A stretch of 17,832 nt of DNA from Euryarchaeota archaeon UBA89 (lineage in GTDB: Archaea; Thermoplasmatota; Poseidoniia; Poseidoniales; Thalassarchaeaceae). Position numbers and translations under genes: made by a program. The notes under the pieces are model-generated. The model was not told the origin of the DNA, searched no databases, and was given only the letters and a program-made list of their open reading frames with translations. Numbering within the stretch: the first letter of the stretch is position 1; each line of letters opens with the position of its first letter. The DNA lies in assembly GCA_002495525.1 (NCBI GenBank), contig DAFS01000020.1, positions 29,176-47,007 of the forward strand, in the 5' to 3' direction. Below, one piece after another: positions 7,340 through 15,622 of the stretch.

Positions 7340-7416
7340 TGGTGGACCCGACCGGATTTGAACCGATGGCCACTCGGTTATGAGCCGAGCGCTCTAACCA
7401 ACTGAGCTACGGGTCC
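7340..7416 (-). tRNA. tRNA with CAT anticodon (Met elongator or Ile2)
   Basis: On the minus strand the acceptor stem GGACCCG (7416-7410) pairs with CGGGTCC (7350-7344), the discriminator is A at 7343, and CCA is encoded at 7342-7340. The D arm reads GCTCAGTTGGTTAGAGC. The anticodon stem CTCGG/CCGAG holds the loop CTCATAA, with anticodon CAT at 7382-7380. The T stem is ATCGG/CCGGT around TTCAAAT, with an outer A-T pair. No intron is present. It is not an initiator: position 1 is G paired with C, not the A-U expected of archaeal initiators. Whether it is elongator Met or the Ile2 species whose C34 is converted to agmatidine cannot be decided by eye; the body resembles archaeal tRNA-Ile. Confidence 0.93.
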
Positions 7417-7450
7417 TTGGAACGACTCGAATGCGACTCAGAGATGAACC

Positions 7451-7457
7451 TTATTAT
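7451..7457 (-). promoter_or_regulatory. Possible TATA box of the CAT tRNA
   Basis: ATAATAA on the minus strand, centred about 38 bases upstream of the tRNA 5' end, would leave a leader of roughly 12 bases to be trimmed by RNase P. Confidence 0.35.
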
Positions 7458-7520
7458 CAAACATACAAGAAAATTAATGTATAATTGAGATTTTCTAGAT
7501 AAGTTTGAGGAGAGAAAAGG

Positions 7521-7640
7521 GTGAAATTATCGCTGACTATATCTGAATCTGTATTAGTAACTCAGAAGAACTATTTAGAATATATTCTCATTAAAAATAA
7601 AGGTTTAGGTGAAAAAAAATACACTAGGTTTACACTGTAA
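7521..7640 (+). CDS. Possible 39-residue small protein
   Basis: The 259-base gap 7417-7675 is otherwise empty of genes apart from promoter-like boxes. It contains a short frame from GTG 7521 to TAA 7638-7640, with GAGGAG at 7507-7512, 8 bases before the GTG. An in-frame TGA at 7506-7508 rules out a longer start. The product begins MKLSLTISESVLVTQKNYLE and continues basic (IKNKGLGEKKY). It has no signal peptide or clear membrane span. It would sit 35 bases before the start of the CD36-like gene on the same strand. The evidence is only a good ribosome site and an intact frame in AT-rich DNA, so it may be chance. Confidence 0.3.
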   Translation: MKLSLTISESVLVTQKNYLEYILIKNKGLGEKKYTRFTL

Positions 7641-7675
7641 CACTTATCTCCTTGATGCTTTCGTGTGGGTATTGA

Positions 7676-10462
7676 GTGAACAGCATGTTAGACGGAATGA
7701 AGAAGAATAGTGCAACAACAATGTTAGTAATTGGAATAATGCTAGTTGCAGTGAATGCAACATTAATTACATCCACATTTGATGGATTGATTTCTGATGG
7801 AATGGCTCAACAAGTTACTGATGCTTATGATGAAGAAGCAGATTTTGATGATGAATGGGCTACGTCCACATCTGAAACAGTATACTTTGGATATAACTTA
7901 ACAGATATTGAGGCATTATCATCTGATGACCCCTCAAATGCATATACGAAAGTAGGACCATGGATATATAATGTCACATCACACAAAGAAATTCTAGACT
8001 GGAATAACGAAGAAGGTACTATGACTTACTCAGAATATGAAGTATTCGAATGGTGTGAAGAATGTACATGGTTAGATCGTGATGGCAGTATGGGTCCAGT
8101 AGGTGAAACATATGATTCAGTACCTGGTACAAATGATTTCAGAAATGTCAATATCTTATGGACTGCTCAAAGTATTGGTGCGATCGGTCCTGTTGGGTTC
8201 GATTATGGTGAACCATTTGCAAAGGCCGGCTTTGCCACAAATATGATGACGCTAGAGCTCTCAAGTAAAGCTCCTAGTATCTGGTCTGCAGAAGATACTG
8301 AAGATAGTATAACAGAAGCATCTGCAGGTTTACAAGCGGCAGGTATGGATTCTGCATCTGCTGATGCGGCAGCACCTGGCTATGTTATGAGTGTTGCATA
8401 TTCTTCTTGGAATGCTAGTTCAGCAGCAGGAATAATGACTCCTGATTTTACTTCATCAGCAAATATAATCTTGAATGATGCTGTAGATCCTTCAACTGGT
8501 ATTTGTATAGCTCTTACTTGTGACTACGGACATATGTTAGTAGCAGGAATGGGAGAGCCTAGTGAATCAGTAACCCCTATGAGAGCGATGTTGTATGGAT
8601 ATGGAGATGTCACAGAGCCTGAAAGAACTCACATAGATTGGGCTGTTTACGCACTGGCGGGAACTAATTTCCTAGGTCATGGTGGAGGTGCTGATTTGAC
8701 AACTGTTGACAATAATAGAGAAAGATTACTAGAAGTCAGTGGAGTAGATATTGCAAATCCAGATGCACTGGAGCATGTTTTATTCGGAATTGGTGAAACT
8801 GGTTTAGCAGAAGGGATTATTCAAGAAACTGACTTCAATGGACTTCCATTAAACGGTAATATATTATTCCTACTCGGTGCATCTGCTAATGCTTTTGAGG
8901 CTATGGGAACTTATGGAATAGGACTGTCACAACTACTAGGTTTAGCTGATTATGCAGATTGCTGGTTGGGAAGTGGACTTCTTTGTTCAAATGTAGAAGA
9001 ATTCCCTATGATACTAGTCGGAGAAAGTGGAACAATGAATTCTGATGAGTGGTGGATAGAAGCTTTCGGCGGAGAGGAACCATTGCAAGGAGGTTACATT
9101 CCTTTGGGCCTTAATATGGGACCATTTGAAGGTCTAATCGACATGTCTCCAGAAGACGTAAGAAGACTTCTATATGATGGAGAATATGCAATGTGTGGAC
9201 CAGATCCTGCTCTTGGAGCATGCACAACTGAATTCGGTTCAGAGTTTATGTATGGAGAGGCTAGTGGTAAAACTCTACCACAGGGCTCCGATGGAGCTGA
9301 AACAGGTGGTGAAGTATCAGACTGGAATGATGAATATGTTGCGAACCTCTATCAAATATCAGAATTAGAAGCTCAGGCATTTAGAAGTTACATCAAAAAT
9401 TTCATGGTAGATATTGTAGTCCCTACATTACTGACATTCCAGACAGGTTCTGAGGCTTACACTACGCAGACGGTCGATCAGTGGTTATTCGGTTCATGTG
9501 ATGCAGTATTAGAATTCCAATTCGGAGCAGAAAACTGTTTCTCAAGTCTGGAAACAAATAAGACATACTATGGGTCAATATCAGAAGATCATCCTGAAGG
9601 CATGTCTACTGGAGATTATTCTGCATATGTAATGAGCACTAAAGGAGATACAATTGGACAAAGATTAATGCAAGGCTACGTCAATTCAGATGGTGATGGT
9701 CTTTGTGATTATGATTATAGTGCTGGAGGTGTATTCCTTGGAGCGAACATTGAATGTGAAGAAGGTCAAGTTTATGGGATGACAGAATATTTGACATGGA
9801 GGGCACCACACAGAGATAATCTGAATTATGGATTAATGGAAGAAGCTGTTGGTTCAAGCGTTGATTATGCAGTACTAGAGAATACTATTGGTGCCATTGG
9901 GACTTCAGATGATTCATTTCAGTATAATTTAGGTGGCTATGCAGTAGCTTCAACAGTAGTTGGAAAAGAAGTAGATTTCAAAGGAATTCCAATGATTGAA
10001 CACAGCATTGAATTAGATGCTACTCAACACAATATCCAATCAAAATTAATCCCACCTAGTTTGTCTCCTGTTTCAGTGACTCCGGGCGTATTGGGACTTT
10101 ACTTTAATGGGAATGTAGACATGAAGGTTGAACCTAATACTAACGCGGTAATGTATGGTCATGGAACTTTACAATTCGTTTTAGATATTAGAGGGCTAGG
10201 ATATGATAGTCCAGACCTAAGTGTAGGCGCTACTGATGCCTATCCAGTATTCGAGATTGCTATCCACAGTGAAATAGGCGACGAAGATGCTGAAGGAGTT
10301 AGAGGAGCAACTGATAGTATGGGAATTATGGGATTCACTAACCTTGATGCTCCTGCACCAATTAGTTACTTGAATATTATACAATTAGTAGTCTATCTTG
10401 TAGGTTTAGGGCTGGCTGTAAATGGTGGCATGAAAATGTCATCAAAGAATGAAGAAGAATAG
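7676..10462 (+). CDS. CD36/scavenger receptor class B-like surface protein
   Basis: A 928-residue protein with one transmembrane helix near each end (about 14-33 and 898-917) and short cytoplasmic tails, the second ending MSSKNEEE. This hairpin topology is that of CD36, SR-BI and LIMP-2. After the first helix the order matches CD36: ETVYFGYNLTD (67-77) like the family's 'YFFNVTN', then VGPWIYNVT (93-101) like 'GPYVYR', ILDWNNEEGTMTYSEYEVFE (106-125) like the 'W-DDGTVSY-EYR-FEF' stretch, and NVNILWTA (157-164). The middle, with many Asp/Glu/Gly and paired Cys, is longer than in animal proteins, which are near 470-500 residues. Sequons such as NLT and NVT are frequent. The start may be GTG 7676 or ATG 7685. 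CD36 proteins bind lipids and polyanions, so a ligand-binding or lipid-transfer role is possible. Similarity was judged by eye; topology is firm. Confidence 0.7.
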   Translation: MNSMLDGMKKNSATTMLVIGIMLVAVNATLITSTFDGLISDGMAQQVTDAYDEEADFDDEWATSTSETVYFGYNLTDIEALSSDDPSNAYTKVGPWIYNVTSHKEILDWNNEEGTMTYSEYEVFEWCEECTWLDRDGSMGPVGETYDSVPGTNDFRNVNILWTAQSIGAIGPVGFDYGEPFAKAGFATNMMTLELSSKAPSIWSAEDTEDSITEASAGLQAAGMDSASADAAAPGYVMSVAYSSWNASSAAGIMTPDFTSSANIILNDAVDPSTGICIALTCDYGHMLVAGMGEPSESVTPMRAMLYGYGDVTEPERTHIDWAVYALAGTNFLGHGGGADLTTVDNNRERLLEVSGVDIANPDALEHVLFGIGETGLAEGIIQETDFNGLPLNGNILFLLGASANAFEAMGTYGIGLSQLLGLADYADCWLGSGLLCSNVEEFPMILVGESGTMNSDEWWIEAFGGEEPLQGGYIPLGLNMGPFEGLIDMSPEDVRRLLYDGEYAMCGPDPALGACTTEFGSEFMYGEASGKTLPQGSDGAETGGEVSDWNDEYVANLYQISELEAQAFRSYIKNFMVDIVVPTLLTFQTGSEAYTTQTVDQWLFGSCDAVLEFQFGAENCFSSLETNKTYYGSISEDHPEGMSTGDYSAYVMSTKGDTIGQRLMQGYVNSDGDGLCDYDYSAGGVFLGANIECEEGQVYGMTEYLTWRAPHRDNLNYGLMEEAVGSSVDYAVLENTIGAIGTSDDSFQYNLGGYAVASTVVGKEVDFKGIPMIEHSIELDATQHNIQSKLIPPSLSPVSVTPGVLGLYFNGNVDMKVEPNTNAVMYGHGTLQFVLDIRGLGYDSPDLSVGATDAYPVFEIAIHSEIGDEDAEGVRGATDSMGIMGFTNLDAPAPISYLNIIQLVVYLVGLGLAVNGGMKMSSKNEEE

Positions 10463-10474
10463 ATTGAGCTTTGA

Positions 10475-10496
10475 GAACCTTAATTCAGAAGGGTTC
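10475..10496 (+). repeat. Short inverted repeat between two genes
   Basis: GAACC (10475-10479) and GGTTC (10492-10496) can pair, with two further A-T pairs across a bulged G, to form a small hairpin just after the CD36-like gene. It might mark the 3' end of that transcript. The rest of 10463-10533 shows nothing else clear. Confidence 0.3.
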
Positions 10497-10533
10497 AATG
10501 ATTCGACCTTAACCGCCTTTACAGAGTGATGCT

Positions 10534-11604
10534 GTGAGACTGAAACATATAGATCGTATTCGAGCTATTGCTATTCTCTGTATGGTTCAGGTCCATACTG
10601 CTGCGATAATACCTCCTGAAGGGATTTCGGTTGGTCATCCAATCGCATTTATTTCTGCAGCAATAGGAGGGATGGCAGCACCAATGTTTGTTACTATTTC
10701 AGGATGGGGGATATATCGTAGCGCTATCAGAAGAAGAAAAATCGCAGATAATGATTTTTCTTCTTGGATGTCTTGGATTATCCCCCGCATCACTATACTA
10801 ACTATTTGTCAATTATTGGTTAACTCAGCATTAATGATAGATAGGGGTGGAAGATTTGAGTGGATGACTCCGGGGGTTCTGACATTATTGGCATTAGCAT
10901 CTCTAATAGGGCCTCTGATAATATATTTAACAAAGAAACAACGATTTTCTATGATGCTAATATTTATGATTTCACCTCTAATTATTGGCGATCTTAATGG
11001 AACTGATTTTTATTGGAGTGAAAGGGTATCGTCTATTGGAATTGAAGGATGGATTGAGAGACTTATATTGAATGGCACCTATCCAGCATTACCATGGTTA
11101 TCGTTCATATTTTTAGGGAGTTTATTAGAAGGATATAAAGAAAACTCAGATAATCAAAATATGATAGTTAAGACTGGTCTATTCGTGATTCTAGTAAGTA
11201 TGATTTATTCATTCTATGAAAAAATACCATGGGCTCTTACCGAAGGTAATGCAACACTAACCTTTTTTCCAGCAAATACCATGTTTATGCTCACTTCCGG
11301 TATATTCGTAGTAATAATATTCAGAATTTTAGAAGGTAGAGAAACATCAGGGGGGGAGCCTTTTGGAGGAGAAAGAATCAGCTGGTTAGAACCTGCTGGA
11401 AGATTATCTCTAACGATATATGTAGCGCACTTTATTTTACTAGGAATTATTGCAAATGAAATGCAGGACCAACCGCGGTTAGAAATCTATACTGCATTTT
11501 TATTGACGATCTTGCATACATCCATATGGATTCCTTTATCTATATGGCATGAGAAATATATCCCTAAAATTTCTTTTGAAGAATTACTTAGGAAGTTCAG
11601 TTAA
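10534..11604 (+). CDS. Multi-pass acyltransferase-like membrane protein (HGSNAT/DUF1624/DUF418 type)
   Basis: A 356-residue integral membrane protein with about ten hydrophobic segments. The N-terminus RIRAIAILCMVQVHTAA (8-24) is the first helix of the transmembrane acyltransferase superfamily, with His21 at the position of the usual active-site histidine. NGTYPALPWLSFIFLGSLLEG (180-200) resembles the GTYPLLPWLGF segment of heparan-alpha-glucosaminide N-acetyltransferase-like proteins. GRLSLTIYVAHF (289-300) resembles the GRMSLTxY helix of DUF418 proteins. It therefore probably moves an acyl group across the membrane onto a glycan or lipid; the substrate is unknown. The start is a GTG, no in-frame ATG lies upstream, and there is no Shine-Dalgarno site. 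The gene follows the CD36-like gene by 71 bases and overlaps the convergent lipoprotein gene by 8 bases. Confidence 0.75.
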   Translation: MRLKHIDRIRAIAILCMVQVHTAAIIPPEGISVGHPIAFISAAIGGMAAPMFVTISGWGIYRSAIRRRKIADNDFSSWMSWIIPRITILTICQLLVNSALMIDRGGRFEWMTPGVLTLLALASLIGPLIIYLTKKQRFSMMLIFMISPLIIGDLNGTDFYWSERVSSIGIEGWIERLILNGTYPALPWLSFIFLGSLLEGYKENSDNQNMIVKTGLFVILVSMIYSFYEKIPWALTEGNATLTFFPANTMFMLTSGIFVVIIFRILEGRETSGGEPFGGERISWLEPAGRLSLTIYVAHFILLGIIANEMQDQPRLEIYTAFLLTILHTSIWIPLSIWHEKYIPKISFEELLRKFS

Positions 11605-14600
11605 TAGTGGTAGTCCAACTTATTGGACCAAACCAAACGCTGTTTTCTCCATTAGATGCTTGGATTCTTCCATAATAAGTAGTGCCGCTTGATAAATCTG
11701 AAATTGTTGTCGAAAAGTTTCCGACAAAAGTATCTCCTAGATTATTATTAAAATTCCAACCTGAAACCTGATTACCCATATCACTGATACCATAATAAAA
11801 GGTCAATGAAGTACCAGTCCCATTATCGTATGTTTCCCAGGAAATATCTACTGAGTTTGAGGTTTCATTGTCCGGTGCAATATCTCTAATTATTGCATCA
11901 TAAAAGAAAAAGACTTCTCTAAGTGGATCATCAACCCAAACTGGGTAATGAGAGAGTGAGTTGAATGTCTGTTGCGTTAATGGAAATCCCCAAGCTGAAT
12001 GATACGGTGCTAAATTATATCCTGTAGAATTAGAAAGATGCAGGACCCATGCATTGAATTCCTCATCCCCATTTGAAGGCACTTCAGCAGAGGGGAGGGT
12101 GTAATAGACAGATAATGCCTCTGTAATAGGGTCCCAGCCCCATTCCTCCTTAATCAGAATATATGTGTCTAAAGCTATCCAAACTGACCAGTTTGAGATA
12201 TTGGAACCATCATTAAAGTAAGACTCCATTCGTGTGATTCTTTGTTCAGGATCTACTGCGTTATGACCATTTATTCCAACCAATTCTTCCATCAAATATA
12301 CGCTGGCAAAGTTACACCCTGTTTCAGTAGTTCCCGGAAGTGTTGAAGGCATCCACTGATGGTTGTGACCCAACTCATGGAACATTCCCCAATCTCCATT
12401 TTCACTCATTTGTGTGTAATTAACAACATCTGGTACACTGAGATCATGCGCCATAAATGGATAACCTGAATGCATCCAACCGGCTGAAATCTGAGCATCG
12501 AATACCGCTCTTTCAACTCTAGGCCATGGCTCAAACCCATACAATTCATGCTCCATATTCAAAGCACTATCCCACCAATTCATCAATTGACTAGGATTAT
12601 TCAGATTACGTATTTCAGAACTGGGAACAGTCATGATAAAATTATTAGAAACTAATTCAGCCCAAGGAGCAGGATTATTTTTCTCTGAATAAATCCATTC
12701 AAAATCTGAAGTTTCACCTAGTACAAACATTGGTGCTCTAACGGCTCCAGAAATAGTCAAATTAATTTCTCCGTATTCAGAACCTGCAGGAATATGGACA
12801 AAAATCGGCCCTCCAAAGGCATTTGCTACCTCTATCGAAGTATTTTCTACAGGCCATGTAGTATATATTCTAGAATGGCGCTTGATAATATCTTTACTCC
12901 AAAGACTATCAGTATGAGCACCTATTAAAATTGAAAAACCTAAGTCAGAAGTTACTTCATCAACAGTTACAGTAACTACCTCACCAGGAGCAGCATAAAG
13001 CCCCGTAGACATACGTATGGAACTTCTAGGGTTGGAATAACCGAAATTACTGGGAAGACCACTTTGAGTTCCATTAACGGTAACAGTTCTAGTTATTCTA
13101 GTCGCATTCGAAGGCACTTCACCGGGGAACTCTACATGGCTAGGATGGATTGGTAATTCATCGGCAGGGAGACTAAACATCAAGGCATCCTCTAATCGTA
13201 AAATAATATCAGAAACAGGATCTACTCCTAGTTCGTAACCAGTATTACTCCAAAGTGTAGAATAGGGGATAACAGTATATCCTGTTGTATTCACTAGATA
13301 TCGTAGAGGTGTCCAAAAATTAGTATAATCAAGAGTTACGACCCAGGTACAATCAGAAAGTGCAGAATAGGCTGCAGACGCATCTTCGGAACTCATCTCA
13401 ACTCCATCAATTCTATCTGCAAGTACTCCAGAAATTGCATTACTAATTGTTGAATATTCATTAGGCATATTTTGAAAAAAAACCTCATTATACCCCCAAT
13501 CACTAGAAACAAAAAGACCTGTGTCTTTTGCAATCTTGTTTCCAGGATAGTTATGAGCTACATCGGAATTTGAGTAGGACCAATACCATGCATGTCCGCC
13601 CATTATTAAGCCACCTCCTGATAGCATAAAATCTACTAGAGCATTATTATCTGAATCATCATGACCATTCCAAAACTCATCAATTAAACAATCAAGACCA
13701 CTTAAGTCTGAAGGAGTTATTGAAAGGTGAACATTATGGCCTGCTTCTATTAATTTATCTTCAAAATCATCGAATCCTGAACCATATGCTAATCCGACTT
13801 CTGCATTTTCTCCACATACCCACTCAACGGCTCTCAATGAGAATGGATGGTTTTGAGAATCTACCCAACTTTCATGTCCATAGCCTAGAATTTTTCCTTT
13901 ACCCACATGAGATGCAGATACTACTGGGATTCCACTTGATTCAAATGCCACAGGAAATGACCACTCTCCAATTGGTAAAATTGGAGATGGCCAACCACCG
14001 AAATCTGCCTCTCTCATTCCTCTCAACAAATCATTTTGATCAGCGCGTAAATCATGGACTACAATGGAAATAGTTAATCCAACAGACCCACCTGTATTAT
14101 TTGCCCAAACTGTATATTCTCCCCAGTTAGTTCGAGAGTCAGGAATACCTGAAATACTTCCATTATCATTCAAAATTAAGCCAGAAGGAAGTTCAGGGTG
14201 AACTTCCCAAGTATTAATCTCTGGACCATTATTAGTAACTGGAATTGAAATACTTTTATTCGACTTAAGAATATATTCGGATCGCGGCCAAAATATCTCA
14301 TCAGGAGGTAGGCTACTGATAGTTACATCAATCATAGTTGTAGAATAACCACCTGAATTGTTAGCCCATATTTGATAATAAATTGTATCTTGAATTATAC
14401 TAGGAATTCCAGATATTTCACCCGTTTGGAAATCCAAATTGAGACCTTGGGGGAGATTTGGATATATCTCCCAACTTTCCGGCGTACCACCTGACCAAGT
14501 CGGTGTTAAGCTTGGAATAATCTCATTAACAGTCAAATCAAGATTATATGGTTCATAGAGAATATTTATTGGGGAAATGTCAATGACTGAAAGAAGAAAA

Positions 14601-15577
14601 TTAATTGTGATTGAACCTCCTGAGTTCGTAGCAGTCACATAATGTTCCCTTAGAGCGTGTAATTCCGAAGGATGGCCTGTTATTGAGCCGTCATTAGTAT
14701 TGAATAATATGCCTTCAGGTAAAGGAGGTTCAATTGTCCAATTGATTACTTCTCCACCTTCAATACTTGGAAACTCAAATATAGATTCACCAAGAATCCA
14801 TTGAAATACATGGCTAGAATAAGATAAATTTCCAGGCCCTTCATGGATGGCGATTATTCTAATATCAGTATACGCTGAACCCCCTGAATTAGAGCCTGAA
14901 ACAGTATGGTTGCTATCTCCAAGTTGCTGAACAATGCCTGATATTTCTCCAAAGGGCCCAATTTCAAGCCCAACAGGTAACTCGGGAATGACTTCCCAAA
15001 TTTCAATTAGTCCTCCTGAAGTAAAGGGATTACTAAGGCCGCAGGGTATTGAAATTTTACAAAATATCTCATTTGATGAGTAATTAATACTCTCAGGAGG
15101 CTGTGAAAAAATCTCTATCTTCAAAATGAAAATACTAGAACCAATTACGTTTTTAGCAATAATTGTATAACTCGTCGGCAAACTTTCAGATTCAGGAGTA
15201 CCTGAAATAACACCAGTATCTAGATCTAATGCTATTCCTTCAGGCAACCTTGGATTAACTAACCAATTTTGTGGTCCATCTCCTGTAAAACTCGGGGTCA
15301 ATGCTTGCATATCTTGACCAACAACGAGAAATAATGTTTCTTCACCATAATCTAAGTTTTTTGGAGATGTCATCAGTCTACAGTAGTCACCAGTAAAAAC
15401 TTCATTGAAGAAACAGTCATCTTCGGTTTCTCCATCAATAACACAAGTATGGTCAGTTGGTTCTAATTCGCAATTCACTAATTCAGAACTTGTTTCATCC
15501 TCTCCAAATAATGACAAACACCCGGGAGTTAAAATTAGGAATGTCAACAGAATAGCTAATGCTTTAATTGAAGACAT
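11597..15577 (-). CDS. Lipoprotein with Ig-like repeats, TCAF-like domain and M60 metallopeptidase
   Basis: A 1326-residue exported protein. A signal peptide ends in lipobox LTPGC with Cys20 as lipid anchor. A Cys-rich segment (20-70) precedes five putative-Ig (He_PIG-type) repeats (about 71-158, 159-246, 247-333, 334-422, 423-509), each with 'LPxGLxL..GxISGxP'. Residues about 510-800 resemble the amidotransferase-like domain of animal TCAF/FAM115 proteins, including GGGLIMGGHAWYWSYSNS (653-670) and YPGNKI. Residues about 930-1230 form an M60-type peptidase: QISAGWMHSGYP (1029-1040), zinc site HELGH (1067-1071) and E1085 as likely third ligand. The C-terminus (1235-1326) looks like a fibronectin type III domain. 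M60 enzymes cut glycoproteins such as mucins. All catalytic residues are present, so activity at the cell surface is expected. An AT-rich box about 27 bases upstream supports the ATG. Confidence 0.9.
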   Translation of the reverse strand: MSSIKALAILLTFLILTPGCLSLFGEDETSSELVNCELEPTDHTCVIDGETEDDCFFNEVFTGDYCRLMTSPKNLDYGEETLFLVVGQDMQALTPSFTGDGPQNWLVNPRLPEGIALDLDTGVISGTPESESLPTSYTIIAKNVIGSSIFILKIEIFSQPPESINYSSNEIFCKISIPCGLSNPFTSGGLIEIWEVIPELPVGLEIGPFGEISGIVQQLGDSNHTVSGSNSGGSAYTDIRIIAIHEGPGNLSYSSHVFQWILGESIFEFPSIEGGEVINWTIEPPLPEGILFNTNDGSITGHPSELHALREHYVTATNSGGSITINFLLSVIDISPINILYEPYNLDLTVNEIIPSLTPTWSGGTPESWEIYPNLPQGLNLDFQTGEISGIPSIIQDTIYYQIWANNSGGYSTTMIDVTISSLPPDEIFWPRSEYILKSNKSISIPVTNNGPEINTWEVHPELPSGLILNDNGSISGIPDSRTNWGEYTVWANNTGGSVGLTISIVVHDLRADQNDLLRGMREADFGGWPSPILPIGEWSFPVAFESSGIPVVSASHVGKGKILGYGHESWVDSQNHPFSLRAVEWVCGENAEVGLAYGSGFDDFEDKLIEAGHNVHLSITPSDLSGLDCLIDEFWNGHDDSDNNALVDFMLSGGGLIMGGHAWYWSYSNSDVAHNYPGNKIAKDTGLFVSSDWGYNEVFFQNMPNEYSTISNAISGVLADRIDGVEMSSEDASAAYSALSDCTWVVTLDYTNFWTPLRYLVNTTGYTVIPYSTLWSNTGYELGVDPVSDIILRLEDALMFSLPADELPIHPSHVEFPGEVPSNATRITRTVTVNGTQSGLPSNFGYSNPRSSIRMSTGLYAAPGEVVTVTVDEVTSDLGFSILIGAHTDSLWSKDIIKRHSRIYTTWPVENTSIEVANAFGGPIFVHIPAGSEYGEINLTISGAVRAPMFVLGETSDFEWIYSEKNNPAPWAELVSNNFIMTVPSSEIRNLNNPSQLMNWWDSALNMEHELYGFEPWPRVERAVFDAQISAGWMHSGYPFMAHDLSVPDVVNYTQMSENGDWGMFHELGHNHQWMPSTLPGTTETGCNFASVYLMEELVGINGHNAVDPEQRITRMESYFNDGSNISNWSVWIALDTYILIKEEWGWDPITEALSVYYTLPSAEVPSNGDEEFNAWVLHLSNSTGYNLAPYHSAWGFPLTQQTFNSLSHYPVWVDDPLREVFFFYDAIIRDIAPDNETSNSVDISWETYDNGTGTSLTFYYGISDMGNQVSGWNFNNNLGDTFVGNFSTTISDLSSGTTYYGRIQASNGENSVWFGPISWTTTIN

Positions 15578-15600
15578 ATTATTGCTATTGAAGATTTCTT

Positions 15601-15611
15601 CATAAAGTATA
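15601..15611 (-). promoter_or_regulatory. TATA-like promoter of the M60 lipoprotein gene
   Basis: TATACTTTATG on the minus strand is centred about 27 bases before the ATG at 15577, in the 45-base gap after glyA. It argues that the lipoprotein gene has its own promoter and a leaderless message, even though glyA lies just upstream on the same strand. Confidence 0.5.
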
Positions 15612-15622
15612 CCTTAACATAA

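Noticed and set aside
13720..14073. 117-codon open frame on the plus strand inside the M60 lipoprotein gene
   Set aside because: It is opposite a well-supported gene, and its Leu/His-rich composition is typical of an antisense shadow.
11597..15577. CRISPR-like or tandem DNA repeats in the Ig-repeat region
   Set aside because: The five units are repeats at the protein level only; their DNA is strongly diverged and has no spacers.
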